The notes: a model not told the origin generated them from the letters alone. A DNA stretch of 64,000 nucleotides from an uncultured Bacteroidales bacterium (GCA_947644715.1 CANSAP010000001.1:62001-126000); one strand, 5' to 3'. Counted from the stretch's first letter, positions 19,306 to 29,377 are shown. Made by a program: numbers and translations.

Positions 19306-20685
19306 TTATTCTCCTGCGGGAGCCAGCTTAACGGTGAAGTGGCGGAGCAGAGGAGCCTCCCAAGTAATCTTGAGACCGCGGGTCACTTCGTGACGACGGT
19401 CATATACGTTCTTGATGGCAGCTGCGATTACGTCCATGTGGTTGTTGGTGTAGACGCGGCGTGCGATGCAGAGACGGAGGAAGTCCATACCACCGAATCG
19501 GTTTTCGCGGGTTACGGGATCACGGTCGGCAAGGATATAGCCGATTTCGCAACCGCGGATGCCGGCCTCACGATAGAGCTCTACGGTGAGCATCTGAGCG
19601 GGGAATTCTTCTTTGGGAACGCGGTCGAGAATCTTGTCGGCATCCAGGAAGATTGCGTGGCCACCTGCGGGACGCTGGTAGGGAATGCCATATTCGTCGA
19701 GCTTGGAGGCGAGATACTGCACCTGACGGATGCGGGTGTCAAGCATGTCGAACTCGGTGTTCTCATCAAGACCAACTGCAAGAGCATCCATGTCGCGACC
19801 GTTCATGCCACCATAGGTTACGAAGCCTTCGAAGCAGATGAGGAAGCCTTTGGCACCTTCGTACCATTCCTCGTGACGGGTTGCAATGAAGCCGCCCATG
19901 TTCACAAGGCCGTCCTTCTTGGAGGACATGGTCATGCCATCAGCCAGATCAAACATCTCGCGGCAAATCTCCTTGATGGACTTGTCAGCGTAGCCTTCTT
20001 CGCGAGTTTTGATGAAGTAAGCGTTTTCGGCAAAACGTGCGGAGTCGAAAATCAGGGGCTTTTTGTACTTTTCGCAAAGCACACTAACCTCGCGCAGGTT
20101 CTGCATGCTCACGGGCTGACCACCGGCGGTGTTATTAGTGATGGTTACAATTACGAAGGGCACTTTGTCACCCTGCTCCTGAAGCACTTTTTCGAGCTTC
20201 TTGATATCAACATTGCCTTTGAAGGGGTGCTCAAGCTGAGTGTTCTTAGCTTCATCGATGGTGCAGTCCACAGCAAATGCGCCGCGGCTCTCGATGTGAC
20301 CCTTGGTGGTATCAAAATGTGAATTACCGGGAACTATGCTGCCGGCCTTAACCAAATAAGAGAAAAGCACATTTTCTGCAGCACGGCCCTGGTGAGTGGG
20401 AAGTACATATTCAAAACCGGTGATGCGCGTAATAGTATCCTTCAGATTATAGAAAGAACGGGCACCTGCATAGCTTTCGTCGCCCATCATCATTGCAGCC
20501 CACTGGCGGTCGCTCATAGCGCCTGTGCCAGAGTCGGTGATGCAGTCAATGTACACCTGGTCACTCTTCAGCATAAACACATTGTAGTGACATTCTTTAA
20601 GCCACTGTTCGCGCTCTTCGCGGGTGCTCTTGCGGAGAGGTTCTACCATCTTGATTTTCCAAGCTTCGGCAAAGGGGATTTCCAT
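19306..20685 (-). CDS. tnaA: Tryptophanase
   Basis: This 459-residue PLP enzyme converts tryptophan to indole, pyruvate and ammonia. It belongs to the tryptophanase/tyrosine phenol-lyase family: DSGTGAMSDRQWAAMMMGDE, THQGRAAEN, and the PLP lysine in MSSKKDGLVN (Lys257 by alignment). Three positions favour tryptophanase over tyrosine phenol-lyase. Asp125 (HFDTTKGH) sits where the phenol-lyase has Thr, Ile replaces its specific Arg (CEIGY), and LRHFT near the C-terminus carries the His. The start at 20685 (MEIPFAEAWKIKMVEP) is preferred to a longer frame that would run through the promoter. No tnaC leader or tnaB permease is adjacent. Expected product: cytoplasmic indole formation. Confidence 0.93.
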   Translation of the reverse strand: MEIPFAEAWKIKMVEPLRKSTREEREQWLKECHYNVFMLKSDQVYIDCITDSGTGAMSDRQWAAMMMGDESYAGARSFYNLKDTITRITGFEYVLPTHQGRAAENVLFSYLVKAGSIVPGNSHFDTTKGHIESRGAFAVDCTIDEAKNTQLEHPFKGNVDIKKLEKVLQEQGDKVPFVIVTITNNTAGGQPVSMQNLREVSVLCEKYKKPLIFDSARFAENAYFIKTREEGYADKSIKEICREMFDLADGMTMSSKKDGLVNMGGFIATRHEEWYEGAKGFLICFEGFVTYGGMNGRDMDALAVGLDENTEFDMLDTRIRQVQYLASKLDEYGIPYQRPAGGHAIFLDADKILDRVPKEEFPAQMLTVELYREAGIRGCEIGYILADRDPVTRENRFGGMDFLRLCIARRVYTNNHMDVIAAAIKNVYDRRHEVTRGLKITWEAPLLRHFTVKLAPAGE

Positions 20686-20762
20686 AAATTTTGATTTAGG
20701 TAAATGGTTATTGTGATTCAAGGTTAGAAGGGTCATAAACTTGAACCCCGCTAAAATTTGCC

Positions 20763-20794
20763 CAAAGTTAGTAAATCTTTCCGATAAGCGCAAA
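20763..20794 (-). promoter_or_regulatory. tnaA: tnaA promoter
   Basis: On the minus strand TTTG (20794-20791) is separated by exactly 20 bases from TAACTTTG (20770-20763), an excellent match to the Bacteroidetes consensus. The leader before tnaA would be about 70 bases. Confidence 0.85.
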
Positions 20795-20854
20795 GATATA
20801 ATAAAGATTTTTCACATTTTGCTGTTCAATTACCTATAATCCGGAGGAGACACA

Positions 20855-20895
20855 TAAAAAACGTCTCCACATCCCCCTGAAGGGATACGGAGACG
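20855..20895 (-). terminator. rpsP: rpsP terminator
   Basis: Minus-strand hairpin: CGTCTCC (20895-20889) pairs with GGAGACG (20868-20862), with an inner CCCTTCAGGG-type pairing. It is followed by a run of six T. Confidence 0.88.
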
Positions 20896-20951
20896 GAATG
20901 ATGCAAATTTCGGTTGGCTCTGCGTAAATTCGCGGGAGCCTGTGGCCGGAA

Positions 20952-21491
20952 TTACTCTGCGGCGGGAGCTTCAGCCTCTGCTGCTTCTGCTTCGAGAGCC
21001 TCTTTGGCAGCAGCCTCTTCAGCAGCGAGCTTCTCAGCCTTCTTTTTAGCTACGAGCTCAGCCTTGGCTTTGTTCTTCTCAACCTCAGCCTCAAGACGAG
21101 CCTTGGCGTCCTCGCTCTTCTTGGCAGCGAGTTTAGCCTTGCCGGCCTCTACGCTCTTCTCCTTGGAAGCCTTCCATGCATCGAAACGACGCTGAGCCTC
21201 TTCTTCGGTGAAAGCGCCTTTCTTCACACCGCCACGCAGGTGCTTCATGAGCATAACGCCCTCTTTGGAGAGGATGCTGCGTACAGTGTCGGTGGGCTGT
21301 GCGCCTACCTCTACCCAATACAGAGCACGCTCAAAGTTGAGAGTTACTGTAGCAGGATTAGTGTTCGGATTATAAGAACCTATCCTTTCAATAAATCTAC
21401 CATCACGTGGTGCCCTGCTATCGGCGATTACGATGGGATAGAACGCGTAGCGCTTGCGGCCGTGGCGTTGCAATCTGATCTTTGTTGCCAT
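20952..21491 (-). CDS. rpsP: 30S ribosomal protein S16 with C-terminal extension
   Basis: Residues 1-80 are standard S16 ([34 protein letters not shown]), a small-subunit assembly protein. The total of 179 residues is about twice the usual length. From about residue 100 the sequence is a low-complexity Ala/Glu/Lys coiled-coil-like tail ending AEAEAPAAE. Extended S16 tails are common in Bacteroidetes, so this is not a sign of fusion. The gene stands alone with its own promoter and terminator. Confidence 0.96.
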   Translation of the reverse strand: MATKIRLQRHGRKRYAFYPIVIADSRAPRDGRFIERIGSYNPNTNPATVTLNFERALYWVEVGAQPTDTVRSILSKEGVMLMKHLRGGVKKGAFTEEEAQRRFDAWKASKEKSVEAGKAKLAAKKSEDAKARLEAEVEKNKAKAELVAKKKAEKLAAEEAAAKEALEAEAAEAEAPAAE

Positions 21492-21590
21492 AACTGTTTG
21501 TTAAGTTATTAATGTAATTAGTACTGTGTATTAGGGTTGAATCCTTTCCCTCTGCCCGCCAAAGCGAGGTGTTGGTGCGGAATTCGGCTG

Positions 21591-21622
21591 CAAAGGTAAG
21601 CATTTTTATCGGAGCGCCCAAA
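21591..21622 (-). promoter_or_regulatory. rpsP: rpsP promoter
   Basis: TTTG (21622-21619 on the minus strand), a 20-base spacer and TACCTTTG (21598-21591): full Bacteroidetes consensus. It implies a leader of about 95 bases before S16, which could host ribosomal-protein autoregulation. Confidence 0.85.
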
Positions 21623-21694
21623 TTTTCAGCAAGTTATTTCGTTGCCTCCCCCGCGATTACGATTATTCGAGGTTATCGGACAGCACATTTGTCC

Positions 21695-22177
21695 TCATCG
21701 GGCTTTGGTTAATTCGATAGCTTCTTTACCGGTCATGGACTCTATATTCAGTCGCATTACTTTTACGTGATTTATGCACTTCGCTATTTCTGCCGTCGGG
21801 TCAATACCGGCAGAATATTTATCACACAAGAGCTGCAACCCGCGGAGAATCTCGTCGGCATCAGTCAGTATTTGCAGTTGTCCGGCTATGATGACGCTGC
21901 GAAAGTACGTGGTGAACTCCTCCGGCACTATCCTATCCTGAGCCACCACGCAAAACGAACAATGTGGATTCGAATTAATGCAATCAATCTTGCGGCCGGA
22001 CACAGCGCTGTGGAAATATATGGTGCGCGCTCGGTCGTATGCAAAACTGATTGGCACGCCATACGGGATACCTTCTTCATCGACAAGTGACAAGACTCCG
22101 TTGGTGCACTCCCGCAGTATCTCCTTCACCTCCTCTTCGGGCAATTGCTGTCGGAATCTGCGCATTTTATATTCCAT
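21695..22177 (-). CDS. Pyridoxamine 5'-phosphate oxidase-related flavoprotein (Nim-like)
   Basis: A 160-residue split-barrel flavin-binding protein of the Pyridox_ox_2 group that includes the NimA-type 5-nitroimidazole reductases. Visible family features are the N-terminal RRFRQQLPEEEVKEIL, GVLSLVDEEGIPYGVPISFAYD, and YFHSAVSGRKID with His56 at the position typical of Nim proteins. Whether it reduces nitroimidazoles is not established; most chromosomal homologues are of unknown function. It starts four bases after the end of the SMR transporter gene, so the two are co-transcribed. An alternative start is Met5. Confidence 0.8.
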   Translation of the reverse strand: MEYKMRRFRQQLPEEEVKEILRECTNGVLSLVDEEGIPYGVPISFAYDRARTIYFHSAVSGRKIDCINSNPHCSFCVVAQDRIVPEEFTTYFRSVIIAGQLQILTDADEILRGLQLLCDKYSAGIDPTAEIAKCINHVKVMRLNIESMTGKEAIELTKAR

Positions 22178-22181
22178 AACC

Positions 22182-22502
22182 TCACACTATTTTAAGTCCG
22201 ACAATAGAGATAATAAGGGTTGTAATAAAGAAGATACGCCAAAAATTAGCAGGCTCGTTGAAGAAGAGAATACCCACCAGCACAGCACCCACGGCACCGA
22301 TGCCTGTCCAGACGGGATAGACGGTGCTCAACGGAATTGAGCGTGAGGCTCGTGCCATCAGATAGAGGCTTGCAAGCATCGCAACGACAAATCCGCCCCA
22401 CCACCAGTATTGTTCTGTGCCGGAGGCTGTTTTTGTTTTGCCGAGACAGAAGGTGAACCCTACCTCCATAGCCCCGGCTAATAGCAGTAATATCCAGTTC
22501 AT
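22182..22502 (-). CDS. Small multidrug resistance (SMR) family exporter, SugE/Gdx-like
   Basis: A 106-residue inner-membrane protein with four hydrophobic helices. It has the essential Glu in helix 1 (AGAMEVGFTF, Glu13) and the SMR block VYPVWTGIGAVGAVLVGILFF in helix 3. The WTGIGAVG segment is closer to SugE/Gdx (guanidinium or quaternary ammonium export) than to EmrE, but substrate cannot be fixed by sequence alone. It is upstream of, and nearly touches, the Nim-like gene, hinting at a small detoxification operon. Confidence 0.85.
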   Translation of the reverse strand: MNWILLLLAGAMEVGFTFCLGKTKTASGTEQYWWWGGFVVAMLASLYLMARASRSIPLSTVYPVWTGIGAVGAVLVGILFFNEPANFWRIFFITTLIISIVGLKIV

Positions 22503-22561
22503 TTGAGATTTAGATAGCTAATTATTATAGTAAATAAATGTGTTTTGAAGATGTGGTTCGA

Positions 22562-22601
22562 TAATAAGAAACAGACTCCCGACGGATTTGTCAGGAGTCT
22601 G
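22562..22601 (-). terminator. Terminator downstream of the gyrA-linked TPR gene
   Basis: Minus-strand stem CAGACTCC (22601-22594) / GGAGTCTG (22579-22572), followed by TTTCTTATTAT. Confidence 0.8.
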
Positions 22602-22622
22602 AAATTCTATTACACGCCGAGT

Positions 22623-23705
22623 TTAGAGGTTGTTGGCGTTTTCGATGTTGTAGTTAATGTCTTCGATGATGTCGTCTACAGAGCTTGCTTCAGGAGCCTG
22701 TGCAGCCTTGTCGGCCACGCTGAGTGCCTGCTTATACATCTCCAGGATGGCAGCCTTCTGGTCGGGAGAAACGGTGTCGAGGGTGCCGAGATAGCGCTTG
22801 CCGCAGTCGTTGATGTAGTTGGCGGCTTCACGCAGGTAAGCGTAGTTGTTGCTCACTTCAGCCATCTTGATGAAGTCCTTAACGGCTTCCTGATACTGAC
22901 GGTTGGAGAAGTTCACCAGGCCGCGCAGACGGTAGTAGTTGTCGTGGCTCGCATCCTTAGCAATAGCCTTGTCAAGCACAGCGAGAGCACCGGCGTAGTC
23001 GGAGTCGTCGATGAAGTGCTGCATATAGTTATTGAAGATGTAGTCGTTACCGGTGCCGAAACGATCTACTGCCTCTTTGGAGATGGCACGAATCTCGGCC
23101 TGGCACTGCTCGGCCATGCTTTCATCATTGTGAGCGATGTTCTGCAGGGAGGCGATGTCATAGGTGTAGGCCTGGGGATCCTTGATGTTAGCCTGACGAG
23201 CTGCGGTATAAGCTACGTGTGCAGCGGGGAAGTCAGTGCCGAAAGCGCAGTTGCCGGCATTAAAGAAGTCGATGGCGTAGACAGAGTCCACTGCTCCGGT
23301 CATTGCAGCGAAGGTGCCGCTGGTCATGAATGCGTTATACGCATCGGGATACTTCTGACCTGCATTAAAGAGCACACCACCCGCACGGGCGAAGTTGCCG
23401 GCCGCTGCGTGCATAGCCATGCTCTTCATAATCTTGTCGGTGTATTTGGGCTTAACCTTGCCCTTGGCGTCGGGAAGAGTGTCGAGAGCAAGCACTTTCT
23501 CATAGAGATCCATAGCAGTCAGCAGACCCTTTGCTGCCTCGGGGGTAAGCTCTGCTTTGGGGTTCATTGCTGTGGGAATACCTTTGTTGAAGGCGTCCTC
23601 CAGTTTCTTGGCCTCATTGTAGAGCGTCTTTGCGTCCTGAGTTTCCTGGGCGCTTACTGCGCAAAAGGCAACGAGAGCCAGCGCGAATGCAAAAAACTTC
23701 TTCAT
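22623..23705 (-). CDS. Exported TPR-repeat protein downstream of gyrA
   Basis: A 360-residue protein with a signal peptide (MKKFFAFALALVAFCAVSA, cleavage near AQE). The mature part is helical with TPR-like repeats, for example DYAGALAVLDKAIAKDASHDNYYRLRGLVNFSNRQYQEAVKDF written in segments around residues 235-280. No catalytic motif is seen. It follows gyrA by 20 bases and is probably co-transcribed. It is clearly related to the protein at 30598-31824: both share a block of the form A(M/L)DxYE...DT...KGKV...(K/R)Y(T/S)(D/E)(K/R) and end with a similar I..I.YN segment. A periplasmic scaffold role is a guess from the repeat type. Confidence 0.75.
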   Translation of the reverse strand: MKKFFAFALALVAFCAVSAQETQDAKTLYNEAKKLEDAFNKGIPTAMNPKAELTPEAAKGLLTAMDLYEKVLALDTLPDAKGKVKPKYTDKIMKSMAMHAAAGNFARAGGVLFNAGQKYPDAYNAFMTSGTFAAMTGAVDSVYAIDFFNAGNCAFGTDFPAAHVAYTAARQANIKDPQAYTYDIASLQNIAHNDESMAEQCQAEIRAISKEAVDRFGTGNDYIFNNYMQHFIDDSDYAGALAVLDKAIAKDASHDNYYRLRGLVNFSNRQYQEAVKDFIKMAEVSNNYAYLREAANYINDCGKRYLGTLDTVSPDQKAAILEMYKQALSVADKAAQAPEASSVDDIIEDINYNIENANNL

Positions 23706-23725
23706 AATCGTAGAGTTTTTATGGT

Positions 23726-26272
23726 TTATTGATTGTTTTCTTCAGTTACTTCTTCCGCTGAAGGAGATGTTGCAGTTTCCTCTGCATCAATTGCTTCCTC
23801 AGCGATTTCATCGTCAACATCCTCCTCGGGGTCGGAATCCACTTTGCAAACCGACGCGATGGAGTCGCCTCGCTTTGTGAGGTCGATGAGTTTCACTCCC
23901 TGAGTGGCGCGTCCCATAACACGCACAGTAGTCAGAGGGAGACGCAGCGTGATGCCACTCTTGTTGATGATGACAAGGTCGTTATCATCAGTAACAGCTT
24001 TTATGGCTACAAGTTCACCGGTTTTCTCCGTCAGAGCCAAAGTTTTCACACCTTTGCCACCACGGTTGGTCACGCGATAGTCCTCAAGGGCGGAGCGCTT
24101 GCCATAGCCATTTGAGGAAACGACCATAACGTCCTGGTCGGTGCCCTCTTTCATTGTTATCATGCCTATGATTTCGTCGCCATTCTCTCCGAGAGTCATG
24201 CCTCGTACACCGGTTGACATTCGTCCCATCTCGCGCACACGGCTCTCATGGAAGCGGATGGCGCGTCCCTCCTTGTCAGCCATGATTACTTCAGAATTGC
24301 CGTCGGTCAGGCAGACATCAATCACGCGGTCATCTTCGCGGATAATGATTGCGTTCACACCAATCTTTCGTGGGTTGGCATATGCTCGCAACGGGGTCTT
24401 CTTGATGATGCCGTTCTTGGTGCAGAAAATGAGGTTATGCGATGCGGTGTAAGCCTCATCGTTCAGATGCTTGATACGGATGAATGCATTGACAGCATCA
24501 TCGGCATCGATATTGAGCAGATTCTGTATGGCTCTGCCTTTACTGTTCTTCGCGCCTTCAGGAATTTCATACACTTTCAGCCAGTAGCAACGACCCTTCT
24601 GGGTGAAGAAGAGCATGTGGTTGTGGTTAGTGGCCGGATATATGTATTCAATAAAGTCTTTATCGCGGGTGTTGCTACCCTTGGCACCAACGCCTCCGCG
24701 GTTCTGGGCACGGAATTCTGCCAGGGGAGTGCGCTTGATGTATCCGAGGTGAGAGATGGTGATAATCATCTCATCATCAGGATAGAAGTCTTCGGCATTG
24801 AAGTCTCCGCTGAAGGGGTTGATTACGGTGCGGCGTTCATCGCCATAGCGTTCGCGCACCTCTTCCAGCTCACGCTTCATCACCTCGCGGCAGACCTCAT
24901 CGTTGCTGAGGATTTCATTTAAGCGGGCAATGAGAGCCATAAGCTCGTCATATTCCGCACGCAGTTTGTCGATTTCCAGACCGGTGAGCTGACGCAGGCG
25001 CATCTCGACGATGGCACGTGTCTGAATATCATCGAGGCCGAAACGCTCGGCCAGGCGCTCGCGGGCTTCGTCAGTGGTCTGCGAGGAGCGGATTATGTGA
25101 ATCACCTCATCAATGTTGTCGCAGGCTATCATCAAGCCCTTCACGATGTGGGCGCGTTCTTCGGCTTTGCGGAGTTCGTAACGGGTGCGACGAATCACGA
25201 CTTCGTGGCGGTGGTCAATGAATGCCTCGAGCAACTGCTTGAGGTTGAGAGTCTTGGGACGACCGTTAACCAGTGCCACATTATTTACTGAGAATGAGGT
25301 TTGCAGCTGCGTCATCTTGTAGAGCTTGTTCAGCACTACCGATGCGTTGGCGTCACGCTTGACGTCGATTGTGATTTCGATATGTCCGCGCGCTGAGGTG
25401 TCAGTGATGTCAGCTATGCCGTCAATTTTCTTTTCTACGACAAGGTCGGCAATATTCTTGACCAGATCCTTTTTGACCACACCGTAAGGAATCTCGGAGA
25501 TTACGATGCGATCCTGATTGCCGTCACTCTCAATCTCAGCCTTGGCGCGGATTACGATGCGCCCGCGACCGGTCTCATAAGCATCCTTAACACCCTGAAG
25601 GCCAAAGATTTCACCTCCGGTGGGAAAGTCGGGAGCCTTGACATATTGCATGAGGTCCTGCACGGTGAGTTCGCGGTTATCAATCAAAGCGATTGCGCCG
25701 TCGAGACATTCGGTGAGATTGTGGGGGGGCATGTTGGTGGCCATGCCCACAGCAATGCCGCTTGCGCCGTTCACCAAAAGGTTAGGTATGCGGGTGGGCA
25801 ACACTGCCGGTTCCGAAAGAGTGTTATCAAAGTTGGGGACAAAGTCCACGGTATCGGCATCCAGGTCGCGGAGCATTTCCTCACCCATGCGTTCGAGCTT
25901 GACCTCGGTGTAACGCATGGCCGCGGGAGAGTCGCCGTCGATTGAGCCGAAGTTACCCTGGCCAAACACAAGCGGGTAGCGCAAGCTCCATTCCTGAGCC
26001 ATGCGCACCATAGTCAAATATATAGAGTAGTCGCCATGGGGGTGATATTTACCCATGACCTCACCCACGATACGGGCACTTTTCTTAGTGTCGCCGGAGA
26101 AGTGGTTGCCCAGCACATCCATGCCGAAAAGCACACGGCGGTGCACGGGCTTGAATCCGTCGCGCACATCAGGCAGAGCGCGGGATACGATGACTGACAT
26201 TGAGTAGTCAATGTAGGCAGTCTTCATTTCGCTCTCGATGTTTACGGGAATGATTCTGTCTTCTTGTTGCAT
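23726..26272 (-). CDS. gyrA: DNA gyrase subunit A
   Basis: This 848-residue protein breaks and rejoins DNA in gyrase. The catalytic Tyr121 is in AAMRYTEVKL. The C-terminal beta-pinwheel carries a GyrA-box-like QNRGGVGAKG and repeats such as NRGGKGVKTL, which separate it from ParC. The C-terminus is acidic. The quinolone-resistance region reads HPHGDYSIYLT: Tyr82 and Leu86 occupy the positions of E. coli Ser83 and Asp87, so both quinolone-contacting residues are non-canonical. The gene begins a minus-strand unit with the TPR gene. A TAATTTTG-like -7 sits near 26358-26365. Confidence 0.97.
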   Translation of the reverse strand: MQQEDRIIPVNIESEMKTAYIDYSMSVIVSRALPDVRDGFKPVHRRVLFGMDVLGNHFSGDTKKSARIVGEVMGKYHPHGDYSIYLTMVRMAQEWSLRYPLVFGQGNFGSIDGDSPAAMRYTEVKLERMGEEMLRDLDADTVDFVPNFDNTLSEPAVLPTRIPNLLVNGASGIAVGMATNMPPHNLTECLDGAIALIDNRELTVQDLMQYVKAPDFPTGGEIFGLQGVKDAYETGRGRIVIRAKAEIESDGNQDRIVISEIPYGVVKKDLVKNIADLVVEKKIDGIADITDTSARGHIEITIDVKRDANASVVLNKLYKMTQLQTSFSVNNVALVNGRPKTLNLKQLLEAFIDHRHEVVIRRTRYELRKAEERAHIVKGLMIACDNIDEVIHIIRSSQTTDEARERLAERFGLDDIQTRAIVEMRLRQLTGLEIDKLRAEYDELMALIARLNEILSNDEVCREVMKRELEEVRERYGDERRTVINPFSGDFNAEDFYPDDEMIITISHLGYIKRTPLAEFRAQNRGGVGAKGSNTRDKDFIEYIYPATNHNHMLFFTQKGRCYWLKVYEIPEGAKNSKGRAIQNLLNIDADDAVNAFIRIKHLNDEAYTASHNLIFCTKNGIIKKTPLRAYANPRKIGVNAIIIREDDRVIDVCLTDGNSEVIMADKEGRAIRFHESRVREMGRMSTGVRGMTLGENGDEIIGMITMKEGTDQDVMVVSSNGYGKRSALEDYRVTNRGGKGVKTLALTEKTGELVAIKAVTDDNDLVIINKSGITLRLPLTTVRVMGRATQGVKLIDLTKRGDSIASVCKVDSDPEEDVDDEIAEEAIDAEETATSPSAEEVTEENNQ

Positions 26273-26486
26273 TGTATTTGTTTTCTTTTCCTTTCCTAAA
26301 AATCTTGATTATTACTGCGTTAGGCGGAGTAAGCCCGCATAACACGTAAATTAGCAACAAAATTAGTAAAAAATTCGCAAACATTCCTCCTGGCACCTTT
26401 GTTTTTTTATTAAGGCTGCGTGACAGCAACATATATTAACTCCTTATCCATAATTTTGAGACCCTCAAATTCGTTTTAATCTCTAC

Positions 26487-26503
26487 TTGGCACGATAGTT
26501 GTA
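26487..26503 (+). promoter_or_regulatory. Sigma-54-like -24/-12 promoter upstream of clpC
   Basis: TTGGCAC (26487-26493), five bases, then TTGTA (26499-26503). This fits the RpoN consensus TTGGCAC-N5-TTGCA at all but one base. The predicted start near 26514 leaves a 60-base leader before clpC. A TAATTTTG housekeeping -7 is also present at 26451-26458. Confidence 0.45.
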
Positions 26504-26572
26504 ACGCTCGGCGCCATCCGCTTCTCTCCCGGCGGTAGTTTTTTATCAACTCAATTCAATAATCTGTAATAT

Positions 26573-29134
26573 ATGGCCAACGATTCCATAAAGAAATTCG
26601 GAGAGATGCTTGCCATCGGCAGTGAGGAGGCCCGTAAGGCGGGCGCTCCGGTTATCACTTGCGAGCACCTTGCGCTTGGAATGCTCCGCAGCGACGAGGG
26701 TGCTGCCGTGAGGATTCTTAAGCATCTCCACATCCCGGTGGACACCATTGCCTCGGAGATGGAGGAGCACCTTATGCTCCATGCCTCCGAGACTCCCGAA
26801 GTGGCTACCGTGATTCACTCCGACCGCGAGTATCCTCTCTCCCATTCCGCCGTGCGCTATCTGCGTCTCGGCCTGCTGGAGGCGCGCAACCTCCATGCGT
26901 CTTCACTTAAAGGGGAGCATCTGCTGCTGGCGCTAATGCACGATGAGCAGGCGCTTGACAGCGAATTGCTCCGCCGCATCAAAACCGAATACCTTAACTT
27001 TGACATTCAAATAAGTAATATGCCTACCGATCCCGAGCAGTCAGCCCCCGTGGCCGGCTCTGATTTCATGGACGATGATGAGGAGAATGACACCCCGCAG
27101 CAGGGTGGCGACTCCGAGAGTCCGTTCGACAGAGTGAATTCCAAAACCAAGTCTACCAAGGGGGGCAAAGCCTCTGATACCCCGGCGCTCGACAAGTTCG
27201 GCTTCGACATGACCCGCGCCGCGCGAGACGGACGCCTCGACCCGGTGGTCGGGCGCGAGAATGAGATTGAGCGTCTGGCTCAGATTCTCTCCCGTCGCAA
27301 AAAGAACAACCCCGTGCTTATTGGCGAGCCGGGTGTAGGCAAGAGCGCCATCGTCGAGGGGCTGGCTCTGCGCATCGTGCAGCGCAAGGTGAGCCGCATC
27401 CTGTTCAACAAGCGAGTGGTCTCGCTTGACTTGACAGGCATGGTGGCCGGCACAAAGTATCGCGGACAGTTTGAGGAACGCATCAAGGCTGTGCTTGATG
27501 AGCTGACAAAGAATCCTGACATCATTCTCTTTATTGATGAGATTCACACTATCGTAGGTGCAGGTTCAGCTCCCGGCAGCATGGATGCCGCCAACATAAT
27601 CAAGCCGGCTCTGGCGCGCGGCGAGATGCAGTGCATCGGCGCCACTACGCTCGATGAGTACCGACAGAACATCGAAAAAGATGGCGCCCTGGAACGCCGT
27701 TTCCAAAAAGTTATGGTTGAGCCTACTTCGGCAGAAGAGACTCTGGCTATTCTGGAGCAGGTCAAGGAGAAGTATGAGGCTCACCATAATGTGGAGTACA
27801 CACCGGAGGCGCTGAAAGCCTGTGTGACGCTGACTGACCGTTATGTGAGTGACCGCAACTTCCCTGACAAGGCGCTCGACGCTCTCGATGAGGCCGGCAG
27901 CCGCGTGCATATCACACACATTGTCGTGCCTGAAACCATAGAAAAATTAGAGAAGGAGCTTGACGAGGTGGCAGCCAATAAGCTTGCCGCCGCCCGCTCA
28001 CAGGATTTTGAGCTGGCTGCCTCCTTGCGCGACGAGGAAACCCGCAAGCGCTCTGAGCTTGAAGAGGCTAAGAAGCAGTGGGAAGCTTCGCTCGATGAGC
28101 AGAAGCAGACTGTGGACGATGAGAAAGTGGCTGAAGTGGTGGCCATGATGACCGGCGTTCCGACCAAGCGTATAGCGCAGGCCGAAGGTGCACGCCTGCT
28201 GCACATGGGCGACGAGCTGAAGGGTTCTGTCATTGGCCAGGATGATGCTATCGCAAAGACCGTCAAAGCCATTCAGCGCAACCGCATCGGCCTGAAGGAT
28301 CCCAACAAGCCCATAGGTGTCTTCATGTTCCTCGGGCCTACGGGTGTTGGCAAGACCCATTTGGCAAAGAAGCTGGCTGAGTATCTGTTTGACTCCTCTG
28401 ACGCTCTGATTCGCATGGACATGAGTGAATATATGGAGAAGTTCACGGTGTCGCGTCTCGTGGGTGCACCTCCGGGATATGTGGGCTACGAAGAGGGTGG
28501 TCAACTGACGGAAAAGGTGCGCCGCCACCCCTACTCCGTCGTGCTGCTTGACGAGATTGAAAAGGCACATCCCGATGTCTTCAATCTGCTGCTCCAGGTG
28601 ATGGACGAGGGTCGACTGACCGATTCTCTCGGTCGTAAAATCGACTTTAAGAACACCATTATTATAATGACGAGCAATGTGGGCTCCCGCCAGCTGAAGG
28701 AGTTTGGCGGCGGCGTAGGCTTCCGCAGCGAGGCTGTGAGCAAGGAGGAGAACGAGAGTGTAATCAACAAAGCCTTGCATCGCGCGTTCTCGCCTGAATT
28801 CCTCAACCGTGTTGATAACGTCATCATGTTTGACCAACTGAGCAAGGAGGCAATATGCTCCATCATCGACATTGAGATAGCCGGATTCACCCGCAGAATT
28901 GAAAAGCTGGGCTATCAGCTGCATCTCAGCCGTGAGGCAAAGGATTTCCTTGCTGACAAGGGCTATGACAAGCAGTTCGGAGCACGTCCTCTCAAGCGTG
29001 CCATTCAGAAATATCTGGAAGATGACCTGGCAGAGCTGATGCTCACCCGCGGCCAGGAACTTCAGGGGGGCGTTATCCGGGTGACCCACGAGGAGGGTCA
29101 GGATCGCCTGACGCTTTCGCTTGAAGCGGAATAA
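26573..29134 (+). CDS. clpC: ClpC-type AAA+ chaperone/protease ATPase
   Basis: An 853-residue Hsp100 protein that unfolds substrates for ClpP. Residues 1-145 are the double Clp-N domain. An acidic linker with DDDEEND follows. AAA1 has Walker A GEPGVGKS (251-258). A middle region near 450-490 contains a UVR-like motif ([16 protein letters not shown]), which marks ClpC rather than ClpB. AAA2 has [22 protein letters not shown] segment lies where ClpP-docking loops occur. It is transcribed alone, divergently from gyrA, and ends in a strong terminator. An upstream sigma-54-like site suggests conditional expression. Confidence 0.94.
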   Translation: MANDSIKKFGEMLAIGSEEARKAGAPVITCEHLALGMLRSDEGAAVRILKHLHIPVDTIASEMEEHLMLHASETPEVATVIHSDREYPLSHSAVRYLRLGLLEARNLHASSLKGEHLLLALMHDEQALDSELLRRIKTEYLNFDIQISNMPTDPEQSAPVAGSDFMDDDEENDTPQQGGDSESPFDRVNSKTKSTKGGKASDTPALDKFGFDMTRAARDGRLDPVVGRENEIERLAQILSRRKKNNPVLIGEPGVGKSAIVEGLALRIVQRKVSRILFNKRVVSLDLTGMVAGTKYRGQFEERIKAVLDELTKNPDIILFIDEIHTIVGAGSAPGSMDAANIIKPALARGEMQCIGATTLDEYRQNIEKDGALERRFQKVMVEPTSAEETLAILEQVKEKYEAHHNVEYTPEALKACVTLTDRYVSDRNFPDKALDALDEAGSRVHITHIVVPETIEKLEKELDEVAANKLAAARSQDFELAASLRDEETRKRSELEEAKKQWEASLDEQKQTVDDEKVAEVVAMMTGVPTKRIAQAEGARLLHMGDELKGSVIGQDDAIAKTVKAIQRNRIGLKDPNKPIGVFMFLGPTGVGKTHLAKKLAEYLFDSSDALIRMDMSEYMEKFTVSRLVGAPPGYVGYEEGGQLTEKVRRHPYSVVLLDEIEKAHPDVFNLLLQVMDEGRLTDSLGRKIDFKNTIIIMTSNVGSRQLKEFGGGVGFRSEAVSKEENESVINKALHRAFSPEFLNRVDNVIMFDQLSKEAICSIIDIEIAGFTRRIEKLGYQLHLSREAKDFLADKGYDKQFGARPLKRAIQKYLEDDLAELMLTRGQELQGGVIRVTHEEGQDRLTLSLEAE

Positions 29135-29144
29135 GAGCATGATT

Positions 29145-29185
29145 GCAAGGGAGCCGATAGCGCGACGCGCTATCGGCTCCCTTGC
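29145..29185 (+). terminator. clpC: Strong terminator after clpC
   Basis: Perfect 20-bp inverted repeat: GCAAGGGAGCCGATAGCGCG (29145-29164), one base, then its complement (29166-29185), followed by TGTATATATT. It lies 10 bases past the clpC stop. Confidence 0.85.
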
Positions 29186-29377
29186 TGTATATATTACAAA
29201 CAAACAACTGATAGACAACAAGTTATCACGTTACTGCCTGAATAACTGCAAGTTATGAGAAGTTCAAGGAAAGGTGAAAATTTTCTTAAAAAAGTTATTT
29301 ACATCTTTAATTGCTGAGCATCAACAAGTTTGCTTATTAGGAGCTTTGCTAAGTTAAGTTTTTAACATTTCGCTCTA

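Noticed and set aside
19201-20322. 373-codon open frame antisense to tnaA
   Set aside because: Tryptophanase on the other strand has full motifs, promoter and terminator.
22545-23732. 395-codon open frame antisense to the TPR gene
   Set aside because: The minus-strand gene has a signal peptide and TPR repeats; the plus frame starts inside its terminator.
27998-29221. 407-codon open frame antisense to clpC
   Set aside because: It is the shadow of the highly conserved AAA2 half of ClpC.
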